Positions 44,901-55,989 of a DNA stretch of 64,000 nucleotides are shown here, piece by piece (position 1 is the stretch's first letter; each line of letters starts with the position of its first letter). The notes beneath the pieces were generated by a model. It ran no database searches. It had not been told where the DNA came from and worked only from the letters and a program-made list of their open reading frames with translations. This DNA is from Doryteuthis pealeii (taxonomy: Eukaryota; Mollusca; Cephalopoda; Myopsida; Loliginidae): positions 46,558,311 to 46,622,310 of the forward strand of contig CM042180.1 in assembly GCA_023376005.1 (NCBI GenBank), given 5' to 3'. A program made the translations under genes and the position numbers.

Positions 44901-46550
44901 TTTTATTTTTTTTTTTTTCTTGGAGGCATACGTTGACTTTTGTTTTTTTTGGGGAGAATTTGCTTTTGGGGTTTTTATTGAAAATTAAAGTAAGCGGGAA
45001 AGGGGTCCCTTTCAAAAAAAATTGGAGTGGGGCAAAAAAGCTTTTTTTCAAATGAAAAATAGAGGGGGGCCCTGGAAAAAAAAAAAACCAATTCTCCAAT
45101 TTCATCCGTTGGGGGAAAAAGTCCCCCGAATTCCCCATGCCCAAGGGGGGGGTTTTTTCCCCCTCCAAAAAAAAATTTTTTTTTTTCCCCCTTGTTAAAA
45201 AGGAAATAATTTATTTTTGTCCCATTCTTTAACCTTGTACGAACCGTAAAAAATCAAGGAAAATATTCGGTCCCCTTGGGTTTTTTTGTTATTGCTTTTT
45301 TCCTTCCTTAGCCAACAAAAAGAAAAAAAACTTTTGGGTGGTCCCTTCCCCCAATTTGGGGCAAAATTTCTCCCCCAGTTTTTTCCCCAAAAAAAATGCC
45401 CTGATTTGGTTTTTTTCAGTGTTCCCCAGGGGGGAGGCCCATTTGGGGGGGCCCCCGGCCCCCGCAAAACCCATAATTCTTTCCCCCGCTTTAATTTTTT
45501 TGAAAAAAAATGGCCCCCAAAGTCCCGGTAAAAAGAAATCCCCCCCATCAATGACACAAAGAATATTTCCCCTCTTTTTTTCCAAAATGAAATTCCAGGT
45601 TTTTTGGGGGTCCCCCAGTTTTCCAATCCAATTTCTTTTGTCCCCCCCCCCCAATCACGTAAATATGGGGAAAAAAAGAAAGAAAAGGGCCCCTAAACCT
45701 TGGTTTGGGGGGGCGGCGGGGATAGGTGCCCCCAAATAAACCCCCTCTAACCGGAAAAAAAAAAGAAAAATAACCCCAAATTTAATAAAAAATTAATGTT
45801 TTCCCCAAAAATTTTAATCCCCCGAACAACCCCAGTTGTATAAATAATTTTAATTCATATTATAAAATAATTAATATATAAATAAATGTGGGGTTTTTTT
45901 TTTGGGGTGGGGGGGGTGGTGTTTGGGGTGGGGTGGTGGGGGTGGGTTTTGGGTGGTTTTTGGGGGTTGGGGTTGTGGTGGGGGGAAAGGGTTGCGGTTG
46001 GGGTGGGGGGGTTTTGGGGGGTTGTGGGGGGGGGGTGGGTATAATTTTGGAAAAATTTAAGTTTGATAGAAAGAATAAGATTATTACAAGACCCCCGGGA
46101 AGAATAAAAATAAATTTAGAAAATTAATTAACAAGACTTTGGAAGGGAAAAAAATAAGGAATTTAGAAATTTAAAAAATTTTTGAATTTTTTTTTTTTAA
46201 CAGGTTCCTTTTTTCAACAGTTCCCCTAGGGGGTTATTTTTAAGGTAAGATTGTCCAAAAGGAAAATAAAATGTTTAACGGGGCCGCCCCCTTTGATTGG
46301 GCCGTTTTTTTTTCCCGAAGGAAAACCCGCTCTACCAAGTGGGGAAATAACCGAATAAAAAAGGGAAAAAAAACACACACACCACAAACAACAAAAAACA
46401 ACCACCACCACAAACATATTATATATATATAAATTATAATTAATATTACAAATATAATATTAAAAAAAAAAAAAAATAAAAAAAAAAATAAAAAAATATT
46501 AAATATAAAAAAAAAAAATTCAAAAAAAAAAAAAAATTTATAAATAAAAA
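35932..46550. other. Anomalous homopolymer-rich block, probably unreliable sequence
   Basis: From the gap to about 46550 the texture changes completely. Runs of three to ten identical bases of all four kinds dominate, dinucleotide microsatellites nearly vanish (short AT-rich patches only), and none of the repeat families seen elsewhere appears. The frames here are runs of Phe, Lys, Gly and Pro. I annotate no genes. The likeliest cause is erroneous consensus next to a gap; contaminant DNA is less likely. Confidence 0.75.
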
Positions 46551-46559
46551 GAAATAAAT

Positions 46560-46670
46560 AAAGAAGGCCGGAGGGGCATATCGGGACCGAAAACGATTGT
46601 ATCAGGAATAATCAAAATGAAGATGAGGACAATAGTCCGAGTAACGCAGATAATACAGGGAGTTTTATAT
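46560..46670 (+). repeat. Single copy of the 89/117-bp unit with GGCC hairpin
   Basis: AAGGCCGGAGGGGCATATCG, then AAGATGAGGACAATAGTCCG and a GCAGATAATAC end. This is the same module as 6670-6910 and 54840-54960. It marks the return to normal sequence. Confidence 0.65.
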
Positions 46671-48095
46671 ATGGTCATAATTATATGCACGAATGCAACA
46701 GATTTTGGTGAACTATCATCAAGACAGAACTCTGACCAAAATGAATAAGATGAAATAGTTAAAAAATATAATAAATTATATTTTGTCATAAATAAATTAT
46801 ATAAATTGTTTATTTATAATTGGTTGTGAGTTTTGAAAAGGAGCTTATACAAATAGCAAGATGTAAAGAGAAAATAAGGTAAACTATTGAGTGTTACAGT
46901 TTGAGTTAACGCTGTAATTTTCTTTATTTTTATAAAAATGTGTAATATTTACACAGACACACTCATAACACACATATAAAACAACATGCAAGAGAAGTTT
47001 GAGAAAGACATGACAACAAGAAAATGGACACCACATAATAATAATATATTTAAAATTACAAAGGTTAACAAACAACAACCATAAGTATGCCGTTATTATT
47101 TTCACTTTTAGCCAACTTGCATTGTGATAGCCTTCAAAACCACCACATAAGCAAACCACAATATAAACGCAAATGCACAATCAAGCACAAATTATAAGAC
47201 GCACCATATAAATTATATATATATATTTTAATTTTCTGCCGGACAATACATACATTACATAAACAATACACACAAAACATAGAACTTTATATAATGATAT
47301 AGAATAGAATTAGAAAAAAGCCAATATGTACAATATTTAATGTATTTATGCAAATAAGATAAAAATCAAGTGTAGGCAAATTGTTGGGCATTTTTCGTTG
47401 CAATTGGCTCTGTTTTTCATCCAACACCGACTTTTTAACGTGACACAAGATAGAAAAAGTAAATAATAAAGATGGAGGAACAGATATTGTGACTTCATTA
47501 TGGCAACACTTATAACAATCATATGAGGTCTAGTTCTCGGCTGACTTACTAAAAGTCTTCTGTTCTTAATTTGCGTAACCGAAAGAAATCGGCGTCAACA
47601 TCGAGGTTAACTGAACATCAAGCAATCTAAAGGTATCAACAACAGCCTGAATTAAAATCTTTTCTAACACTAACCGTCCAAAAAACGGACGGTTCCGCAC
47701 GCATCAATATGCAACAATTTCCATCGCAACTTTTTTTTCTTTGTTTTCTTTTTACTTTGTCACTTGCTCATTGCATAAAATAATAAAATGGTTCGAACGT
47801 CAGTGAATGTCATCTGTTGGATTGATTGAATTGATTTAGTCTTAAACGGTATATCAACCCGCTAAGAGTTTTTTATTGCTTAATAAGATCGCTTTCAAAT
47901 TATACGCTTTATATTTACATTTTACTGTATTTGTTTCTTTAACACGTCTAGAAAAAAAAAAAACGCTAATTCGAAAACAGAGGATTGGTGTTCTTGAGAA
48001 TAGTTGGGTCCTCTAAGGTAAAACGCAACAATATCAGAAGATCAACAGCTTGAAGAAGCCGTTCAGTTTTGAGATGCATCGTATTTGAATGTCAT
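46671..48095. other. Unassigned AT-rich DNA
   Basis: No coding region or repeat family recognised, except an ACGGTATATCAACCCG stretch near 47848 that resembles the LINE 3' ends at 8975 and 19750. Confidence 0.5.
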
Positions 48096-48096
48096 A

Positions 48097-48097
<1 letters not shown>

Positions 48098-48140
<43 letters not shown>

Positions 48141-48630
48141 TATTATATATATATATGATATTGTATGTATGTATATATATATATATATGGTATATATAAT
48201 GTAATGTATATATATATATATGTATAATATATGTATGTATATATATATGTTATAATATATGTATGTATATATATATATATTAGTATGCATGTATATATAT
48301 ATATATATATATAATATATATGTGTGTGTGCTATATATATATATATATATATGTATGTAATTATATATATTATATAGTATAAAGTATATATATATATATA
48401 TGTCATACATATATATATATGTACATATATATATATGTATATATTATATGTAGCATACATACATATATATAATATACATATAGTAATACTATTATATATT
48501 ATATGTACAATCATACATATATATTATAATATATGTAAAATATCATAACACACACACACACACAATAAATATATATATATATATAATATATATTATATAT
48601 ATATAATATATAATGTACATACATGTATAT
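48098..48630. repeat. (TA)n/(TG)n compound tract
   Basis: About 530 bp of TATATA with TATG, TGTG and CA interruptions. It borders the inverted-repeat element. Confidence 0.95.
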
Positions 48631-48636
48631 GTACAG

Positions 48637-51600
48637 TAGACCTGTTTCAAAAATCAACTTTTTTCCTTTTTCATACCCTCCTGCACGGTTTCCCATGCTT
48701 TTTGACCTGGAAAAGCCGAAAATCACAACCATTTTGAGGTAAAATCTCAGGAACCTTTGCCTCATTGGACCTCAAGATATTAAGCCCGCGATAGTAGAAA
48801 AGTGCCAATTTGCCTTCTGCCAGACAGTTTTTCACCTGTAACTTTTGTTACAATTGGGATAGAACAACAAACTGGGTATCAAATTGAAGCATTTGTAATA
48901 CTCTTTCTGTAAAAATAATCCAAGTAAACATTCAAGAAAATAAAGACACATCATATTCTGAAAAAATATCAAAATTTCATAAATATTACAATCTTGACAT
49001 CAGAAAATGTGTGACAAAGACCCTAAAAATTATTTTCAAGAGCAGAAAAGTCTATTGTCCATGTCAGAAGGACACTTCAGAGTCATATGTTCAGAGTTTG
49101 CTTCTTGAAGCTATCAAATCGCTCGGTTGTATTTTACAGCTTGAAGAAGATACTCTCTTTGCTGAGAATCTGTGTAATGATGTTTGCAAAATCACTCATC
49201 ATCTTGACTCCCGCTCAGCGATGTCATTTACTACTTTTACATTGCTGACATATTCCAGGGCCTTGCTGTAGTTATCACTCCTTGGACATGTTGCTAAGGT
49301 TGCAGAAGCCAGTCAGACTCAATGTCAAGAGTGTCAAGCAGAAGATGACACTCTGGACCAACCAGATCAGCCAGAGTCGCCTTGCTGTAACCTGAGGAAC
49401 ACAGGTTTTTCTTGTCTGAAGCTATTTGGCTTCTCAGTAGCAAGCAGCTTGGCAGCAATGTCTTGCTTCTCTTTGTCACTGAGTCTGCTACCGAAGAGAG
49501 CGAACGGCACAACCTTCCGTGTCAGGTAACCTGTGGTTTTCAAGTTTTTTGTAGCACTGCCTGAGCAATGTCTGGATCTGTTCTCTTGAACTTCATCATA
49601 TCCTTCATCAACTGCAGATCACTTGCAGGAGCATCTGCAGCAAGTGTAGATGTCATCAACATGTATAGAACAGTCCTAGGAAGAGGTTGAGGCGTTTTCA
49701 GCTTCATAACAGTTTCCTCGTACTCAAATGTTCAGCAAACATGAAAATCTTCATAGAATACAAGTTTCTGGCCATCCACCTGGCCTGATGAATGGCTGCA
49801 TTGTTAGACCTGTTCAAAAATCCACTTTTCCTTTTTCATACCATCCTGAACAGTCTCCCATGCTTTTTGGCCTAGAAAAGCCGAATAACACAAACCATTT
49901 TTGTCTAAAACTTTGGAACTTTGTCTCATGAAGCATGAAGTTCTATTATATACGTGTTTTTGAGGTTTGTTTTCACCTATTTTCCACCAATAAATTGGCA
50001 TAAGCAGGATAAAGCAAGTAATTAGATGCTGACTGAAACATCAAATGCATAGAAACGTTTATGGAAATATCACATGTGATTTTTACAGACAAATTAAATA
50101 AAACCTGTAAAAAAATGTTTTGTGTGACAGTGTACTAGTACTCTATTAGAGTACATTCGACAGGAAAAGTGTAACATGCAGTCTAGTCAATCTGAATAAT
50201 TTACTTCATTCTAGTTCAAATTCACAATGGTTTTACCATGTTTGCTGCAGATCTGTTGAAACCTGCAAATGAATCCAGAGATAATTCACAAAATAACTTC
50301 ACTATGACATTAAGCAAGGAGTTCCGAGGACGCAAGGTGACATCTCAGAACCTCACCTGCAGTCCATAGACAAAGCGTTACGCCGACCTGCTACAGAAAC
50401 CTTCCTGGTCGATACCTATCATCCAGCATCAGTGGTTCCCAGTTACCCACAAGAAACAGGCCATCCAGTACTTCCTCCATCTCCAGATTTGCCAGGAAAT
50501 GTGGGAATCCTGTACTTTGACCTCGCCAATGAAACATTGGAGGCTATCATCCCATTCTGGAGATAGCTAGGATCAAGACCATGAGCAAGTACAATGCAGC
50601 AATTCATCAGGCTAGGTGGATGGCCAGAAACGTGTATTCTATGAAGATGTTCATGTTTGCTGAGCAGCTAGAGTACGGGGAAACTGTTATAAAGCTGAAA
50701 CGCCTCAACCTCTTCCTAGGACTGTTCTATACATCCATGTTGATGACATCTACACTTGCTGCAGATGCTCCTGCAAGTGATCTGCAGTTGATGAAGGATA
50801 TGATGAAGTTCAAGAGAACAGATCCAGACATTGCTCAGGCAGTGCTACAAAAAACTTGAAAACCACAGGTACCTGACACGGAAGGTTGTGCCGTTCGCTC
50901 TCTTCGGTAGCAGACTCAGTGACAAAGAGAAGCAAGACATTGCTGCCAAGCTGCTTACTACTGAGAAGCCAAATAGCTTCAGACAAGGAAACCTGTGTTC
51001 CCTCAGGTTACAGCCAAGACGACTGGCTGATCTAGAGTGTCATCTTCTGCTTGACACTCTTGACATTGAGTCTGACTGGCTTCTGCAACCTTTAGCAACA
51101 TGTCCAAGGAGTGATAACTACAGCAAGGCCCTGGAATATGTCAGCAATGTAAAAGTAGTAAATGACATCGCTGAGCGGGGAGTCAAGATGATGAGTGATT
51201 TTGCAAACATCATTACCACAGATTCTCAGCAAAGAGAGTATCTTCTTCAAGCTGTAAAATACAACATGAGCGATTTGATAGCTTCAAGAAGCAAACTCTG
51301 AACATATGACTCTGAAAGTGTCCTTCTGACATGGACAATAGACTTTTCTGCCTCTTGAAAATAATTTTAGGTCTTTGTCACACATTTTCTGATGTCAAGA
51401 TTGTAATATTTATGAAATTTTGATATTTTTCAGAATATGATGTGTCTTTTATTTCTTGAATGTTTACTTGGATTATTTTTACAGAAAGAGTATTACAAAT
51501 GCTTCAATTGATACCAGTTTGTTGTTCTATCCCAATGTGTAACAAAAGTTACAGGTGAAAAACTGTCTGGCAGAAGGCAAAATTTGGCACTTTTCTACTA

Positions 51601-51749
51601 TCGCGGGCTAATATCTTGAGTCCAATGAGGCAAAGGTTCCTGGATTTTACCTCAAAATGGTTGTGATTTTCGGCTTTTCCAGGTCAAAAGCATGGGAAAC
51701 CGTGCAGGAGGGTATGAAAAAGGAAAAAGTTGATTTTTGAACAGGTCTA
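48637..51749. mobile_element. Inverted-repeat DNA transposon, 3.1 kb, family unassigned
   Basis: Both ends read TAGACCTGTT(T)CAAAAATCAA inwards. The flanks ATGTACAG (48629-48636) and ATGTACAT (51750-51757) are a 7-of-8 match, consistent with an 8-bp target-site duplication as made by hAT- and P-type transposons. The left 1.17 kb (48637-49804) is a reverse-complement copy of the right 1.16 kb (about 50590-51749). A third terminal-repeat copy begins at 49805 (TAGACCTGTTCAAAAATCC), so 49805-51749 alone looks like one internally deleted element. The left arm is then a partial second copy joined head-on to it. Terminal repeats appear to be about 130 bp long. Confidence 0.7.
50581..51301 (+). pseudogene. 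Transposon-encoded protein, C-terminal part, frameshifted
   Basis: Two overlapping frames carry one protein. The first, 50581-50859, holds QARWMARNVYSMKMFMF and LAADAPASDLQLMKDMM. The second, 50831-51301, holds YLTRKVVPFALFGSRLSDKEK, VVNDIAERGVKMMSDFA and YLLQAV. The shift is near 50855. I recall similar uncharacterised repeated proteins in cnidarians and crustaceans but cannot give a superfamily or locate a DDE/D triad. The same codons lie reversed in the left arm (48637-49804). Upstream at 50230-50580 are further fragments broken by stops. Confidence 0.6.
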
Positions 51750-51786
51750 ATGTACATACATATATATATTTATATGTCATAATTGT

Positions 51787-51985
51787 AGGCGCGTGGCGTA
51801 ATGGTCAGAATCGTAGGAAATGGACTCGTCGACCAGAGTTCAAATCCTAGACAAGTCTGTTATTGAGATGTATTGTATTTGATGTCTTATATATATATAG
51901 TGAAAAGGGGATAGACTCCCTCGCTGTTTGGCCGATGCCGACATTAGGCCGCCCCGACGACTTTACTTTACTTACTTTATTATAG
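51787..51985 (+). mobile_element. tRNA-derived SINE fragments
   Basis: A head with GTGGCGTAATGGTCAGAATC (A-box region) and GAGTTCAAATCCTAG (B-box region) is followed, after (TA)n, by a body with GGGGATAGACTCCCTCGCTG and GCCGACATTAGGC. The body matches the SINE at 24918-25165, so this may be two SINE pieces side by side. Confidence 0.6.
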
Positions 51986-51987
51986 AT

Positions 51988-52140
51988 GGAGGCGCGTGGC
52001 GTAATGAGTCGTAGGAAATAAACTCCTCGACCAGAGTTCAAATCCTAGACAAGTCTGTTTGCATTTTACATAGCACTGATACCCTTGGGAAAGGTATGAA
52101 TCCATATATTCCCCCCTCCCCCAATGGATAAATCTAACTT
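51988..52140 (+). mobile_element. tRNA-derived SINE, core-sharing family
   Basis: A GCGCGTGGCGTAATGAG head with a deletion in the A-box region, GAGTTCAAATCCTAG B box, then the core GATACCCTTGGGAAAGGTAT. Same family as 63605-63790. Confidence 0.7.
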
Positions 52141-52682
52141 AACTGACCTAAATCCCACCATCGTTTGTCACCCCCCCCAAAAAAAAAGAAATCGGCGAAT
52201 TAACCGAATTTAATAAAATGTTCAGTGTTCATATATTAATAAATAAAATATATAATGCACCAGTTATTTTATTTAAAAACTTTTTGGGCACTTAATGTGG
52301 TGTAATGGTTAGCAAGCTTGATTCGAAAACCATTGTTAGTGAGATAGATTCTCACTAGGCGACCCATAATTTGGCCTTGTGCCACATCTAAGCTAGTAAA
52401 TAAGTATTTAAAAATTTTTACGTTTTTTCAGGTCAGTTAACTTTGAACCACGTATCTTTGAGGCCTAACACAGATTCTCAAAGATACATGGTTCAAAGTT
52501 AACTGATCTGAAAATAATGTAAAAGTTTTTTAAATAAAATAACTCATGCATTATATATTTCATTCGTTAATGTATCAACACTGAAAATTTCATAAAATTC
52601 GGTTAATTCGCTGATTTTTGGTATTTTTTTCTTGCGGCGGGGTGACATACGATGGTGGAATTTAGGTCCGTTAAGTTCGATT
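52129..52682. repeat. Palindrome, left arm split by a SINE
   Basis: Left arm 52129-52461 and right arm 52478-52682 are reverse complements around a 16-nt loop. The left arm alone contains about 120 extra bp (about 52290-52415) that look tRNA-derived (GGTGTAATGGTTAGCAAG). The innermost 25-30 bp of each arm match almost perfectly. Confidence 0.75.
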
Positions 52683-52859
52683 TAACCCATTTGGCTATTA
52701 TAGAAGCTGTAAGTAACTATATATCTACATTTAAATTTGAGGAAATGGCATTAAAGATCGTAGCCAAAAATGAACTGAAAAATGATCGGTTTTGTTATAA
52801 TGGAGTGAAATATCTTTTAATTTAGTTTAGTTTATTTAATTTAGTTATAATTTTTCTTT

Positions 52860-53060
52860 CGGTGGGGTGACATACGATGGTAGACTTTAGGTCCGTTAAG
52901 TTTAGATTTAACCGCCGAATGTTGCTTTTCTAGTGTAGCGTAGTTTAGCTTCGTTGGAGTTTGTGAACACGAGGTCCGTTAAGTTCGATTTAAACACCGA
53001 ATGCTGCTTTTCTACTGTAGCGTAGTTTAGCTTCGTTGGAGTTTGTGAACACGAGGACGC
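52860..53060. repeat. Tandem duplication, about 80-bp unit
   Basis: A segment with GTAGCGTAGTTTAGCTTCG and GGAGTTTGTGAACACGAGG occurs twice (about 52912-52975 and 52993-53057). The GTCCGTTAAGTT piece between them also ends the right arm of the palindrome. Confidence 0.8.
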
Positions 53061-53164
53061 CACTAGGCGACCATCCTGATTTAAAGCAGCAACGATTACA
53101 GTATCAGAGACGCCTGTCTCCATAACGAGGGGGAATTTTCCTCAATAACTTCAATTTTTATTGT

Positions 53165-53420
53165 TTTTGAAAAAGCTGTGGAATATGAGGGTGAAAGAGA
53201 TACCAATTATAGTTGGTGTACTGGAAACGGTAACAAAGGCTTTGCAAAAAGAATGAAGAACTGCAGATCAGAAGAAGAATTGAGACCATCCAGACAACAG
53301 CATTGTTGAAATCATCTGGAATACTCAGGAGAGTCCTGGAAACATGAGGAGACTTATTGTCACTCAAACTTTAGTGAAAGAACATCAGCTAACACTGATG
53401 TGAAAGACTCCGTAATAATA
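53165..53420 (+). pseudogene. R4/Dong-like retrotransposon, C-terminal fragment
   Basis: Starts at the KKLWNMRVKEIPIIVGVL region, is frameshifted at about 53245, and ends in the ETIQTTALLKS...RVLET region plus 3' UTR. An ATA/AAT-rich tail at 53417-53450 follows. Confidence 0.75.
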
Positions 53421-53443
53421 CTAATACTAATAATACTAATAAT

Positions 53444-53597
53444 AATAATTGGAAATCAGAGGAATAATCAAGACCTCCCCCCAAAAACGGCATTGCTAAG
53501 ATCGGCTATAATACTCAGAAGTGGCCTGGAGGCCTGAAGAGACTTGTGGTTACTCAGATTCCAGTAAGAGGCCACCAGCTAACTGAAAAACCTGCAG

Positions 53598-53600
<3 letters not shown>
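53444..53600 (+). repeat. R4/Dong-like element, 3'-end fragment
   Basis: Only the last codons and the 3' UTR (GGCCTGGAGGCCTGAAGAG through CACCAGCTAACTG) are present, followed by a 45-bp (AAT)n tail. Confidence 0.72.
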
Positions 53601-53641
<41 letters not shown>

Positions 53642-54320
53642 TGATAAGACCCAACAAAATAGTAAATGTAGACTTTGCGGTAATAGAGATGAGACTGTTA
53701 ACCATATACTCTGCGAATGTAGCAAACTAGCACAACGAAAATACAAAACTAGACACGACTGGGTTGGGAAGGTGATCCACTGGGAATTATGCAAGAAATT
53801 AAATTTTCACCACACAACAAAATGGTATATGCATAAACCAGAATTTGTTCTTGAGAACGAAACGCACAAAATTCTCTGGGACTTTGAAATTAAAACGGAT
53901 CACCTTATCCCAGCAAGAAGACCAGACCTAGTGTTGATAAACAAAAAAGAAAGAACTTGTCAACTGGTGGATTTTGCAGTGCCAGCAGATCACAGAGTGA
54001 AGTTAAAGGAAAATTAAAAAATAGACAAATATCTGGACCTTGCCAGAGAACTGAAAAAGTTATGGAATATGAAAGTGAAAGTGATACCAATTGTAGTTGG
54101 TGCACTTAGAACAGTCCCAAAAGGATTAGAAAAGGGCTTGGAAAGTTTGGATATCAGAGGAAGGATTGAAACCATTCAAAACACTGTTCTGCTGCAATCT
54201 GCCAGAATATTCAGAAGAGTCCTGGAGACCTGAGGAGACTTGCTGTCACTCAGACTCCAGTGAAAGACCATCAGCTAACACTGATGTGAAAACTCAAAAG
54301 GAGCAAATAATAATAATAAT
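53642..54320 (+). pseudogene. R4/Dong-like retrotransposon, longest copy: zinc knuckle and endonuclease
   Basis: This is the most informative copy. From 53661 it encodes KCRLCGNRDETVNHILCEC, a C-x2-C-x8-H-x4-C zinc knuckle (first Cys at 53667). It is followed by LAQRKYKTRHDWV, IHWELCKK and LWDFEIKTDHLIPA. The endonuclease site RRPDLVLINKKERTCQLVDF fits PD-x14-D. This knuckle-then-PD..D order is the hallmark of restriction-like-endonuclease LINEs (R2, R4/Dong, NeSL, CRE). The frame is stopped by a TAA at 54015. The rest, to RVFRRVLET and the 3' UTR, continues in other frames. It lies between (TAA)n at 53600-53641 and at 54306-54320, and lacks the reverse transcriptase. Confidence 0.87.
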
Positions 54321-54800
54321 TGTGCAAGAAATTCAATTTTCACTATTCAACTAAATGGTATATTCACAAGCCTGAATCTGTCATGGAGAATGGGACTTTG
54401 AGCTACGGACGGATCATCTCATCCCAGCCAGGAGACCAGATCAATAATAATAATAAAATTTGGCATCTCGTGGATTTTGCCACCTCGGCCGATCACCCGA
54501 GTGAAAATGAAAGAAAGCGAAAAGATAAACAAAGACCTTGCCAGAAAAATATGAAAATGTGGAACATGAAGGTGAAGATCGTTCCAATTGTAATTGGTGC
54601 CCTAGGAATTGTCCCCAGGGGTCTAGAAAAAAGTCTAGATCAACTGGAAATCAGAGGAAGAATCGAGACCATCCATACTACAGCATTGTTGAGATCAGCT
54701 GGAATACTCAGAAGTATCCTGGAGACCCGGGGAGACTTGCTGTCACTCAGCCTCCAGTGAACCATCAGCTACGGCAGGTGTGAAAAACCCATAATAATAA
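54321..54800 (+). pseudogene. R4/Dong-like retrotransposon, second-subfamily copy
   Basis: Carries the CKKFNFHYSTKWYIHKPE stretch, a damaged PD region with a small ATAATAATAATA insert at about 54442, then IVPIVIGALGIVPRGLEKSL, RIETIHTTALLRSAGILRSILET and the 3' UTR. The ending ATCAGCTACGGCAGGTGTG differs from the first subfamily. A (TAA)n tail follows at 54791-54812. Confidence 0.8.
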
Positions 54801-54812
54801 TAATAATAATAT

Positions 54813-54984
54813 TTCTCTGAATGTTTGAGATGAGGCTTGATGATTAGTATTATCTGCGTTATTCGGACTATTGTCCTCATCTTCATCGTTATTTGTACAA
54901 CGTTTCGGCCGATATACCCTCCGGCCTTCTTCAGGTATTTCTTGTCGGACTCGGGAACCTTCTTTTCGGACTCAGGAATCTTCT
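54813..54984 (-). repeat. 89/117-bp unit with GGCC hairpin (hammerhead-like)
   Basis: The best copy of this module. The minus strand reads CUGAAGA, a stray A, GGCCG-loop-CGGCC, GAAA and CGUUGU, with no pairing for stem I. It ends at the TCGGACTCGGGAACC short repeats. Confidence 0.6.
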
Positions 54985-55002
54985 TGTCGTTTATTATTAT
55001 TA

Positions 55003-55100
<98 letters not shown>
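54985..55100. repeat. (ATT)n switching to (AAT)n
   Basis: ATT repeats to about 55049, then AAT repeats to about 55100, a perfect inverted dinucleotide-like boundary able to form a hairpin. Confidence 0.96.
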
Positions 55101-55101
<1 letters not shown>

Positions 55102-55275
55102 TTCAAAGGAAGGATTGAAACCATTCAGAACACTGCACTGCTGCAATCTGCCAGAATGCTCAGAAGAGTCCTGGAGACCTGAGGAGACTTGCTGTCACTC
55201 AGACTCCAGTGAAAGACCATCAGCTAAACTGATGTGAAAACTCAAAAGGAGCAAATAATAATAATAAAAATAATA
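55101..55275 (+). repeat. R4/Dong-like element, 3'-end fragment
   Basis: GRIETIQNTALLQSARMLRRVLET, stop and full 3' UTR. It begins directly in the (AAT)n array and ends in another. Confidence 0.8.
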
Positions 55276-55436
55276 ATAATAATTTACTCCTTTTGATTTT
55301 TCACATCAGTGTTAGCTGATGGTCTTTCACTGGAGTCTGAGTGACAGCAAGTCTCCTCGGGTCTCCAGGACTCTTCTGAGTATTCTGGAAGATTGCAGCA
55401 GTGCAGTGTTCTGAATGGTTTCAATTCTTCCTCTGA

Positions 55437-55440
<4 letters not shown>
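55276..55440 (-). repeat. R4/Dong-like element, 3'-end fragment (inverted)
   Basis: Nearly a mirror of the preceding fragment, sharing its (AAT)n tail region at 55255-55282. It is flanked on its 5' side by (ATT)n at 55438-55495. Confidence 0.8.

Positions 55441-55496
<56 letters not shown>
55438..55496. repeat. (ATT)n microsatellite
   Basis: Pure ATT trinucleotides. Confidence 0.96.
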
Positions 55497-55497
<1 letters not shown>

Positions 55498-55989
55498 CCA
55501 CAATAGGGGACAATATATCTTCAGCATGAATGTAATTAGTCCAATCCTGCGCCAGAAAGCTATCTAATAACAAGGGAGATAATTATTGGTGGGCTTCCAA
55601 TCTGCAAAGGCGTGTCTAATATAATCAGTAGCTATTTTGCTTCGGCATATGCATTAAACTCATCATTATCTATCTGTGCAAGAGTGAAGCCGCGTTGCAA
55701 ATAAATGTTCGATATCACCATCCGGGTATTCTTTCTATTTCCTCTCTCTCTCGTAAGTAATTGCTTCGCCGATAAGCGAGGAATTTTAAGGGTTCGTGGC
55801 GGTAAAGCCTCGGCCAAATGAGTTCGAGTCGTCTTCGTAAGAGGCCAACCTGTTTGATATTAATGACATGTGAATATCCAACGCGTCGTTAGGGCTAATA
55901 TCGCTGCCCATCGACAGGAAAATTGGCTAGAAATTTCAAATTAGAGAACGTTTTCGTTGATAGTGTACATTTCTTTTTTGTTCAACTAA
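55497..55989. other. Unassigned DNA with an inverted paralogue
   Basis: The stretch 55740-55975 (TCTCTCTCGTAAG through ACAGGAAAATTGGCTAG) reappears reversed at about 59275-59470, ending at the (GA)n there. No coding content. Confidence 0.6.

Noticed and set aside
36000..46500. Many 60-150-codon frames after the N gap
   Set aside because: They consist of homopolymer-driven Phe/Lys/Gly/Pro runs in sequence I consider unreliable. No known domain is visible.
49011..49271. 86-codon plus-strand frame in the left arm of the 48.6-kb element
   Set aside because: It is antisense to the transposon protein codons carried by that arm in reverse orientation.
50831..51301. Independent second gene in the 48.6-kb element
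   Set aside because: It overlaps the preceding frame and continues the same protein after a one-position frameshift, so I treat both as one broken gene.
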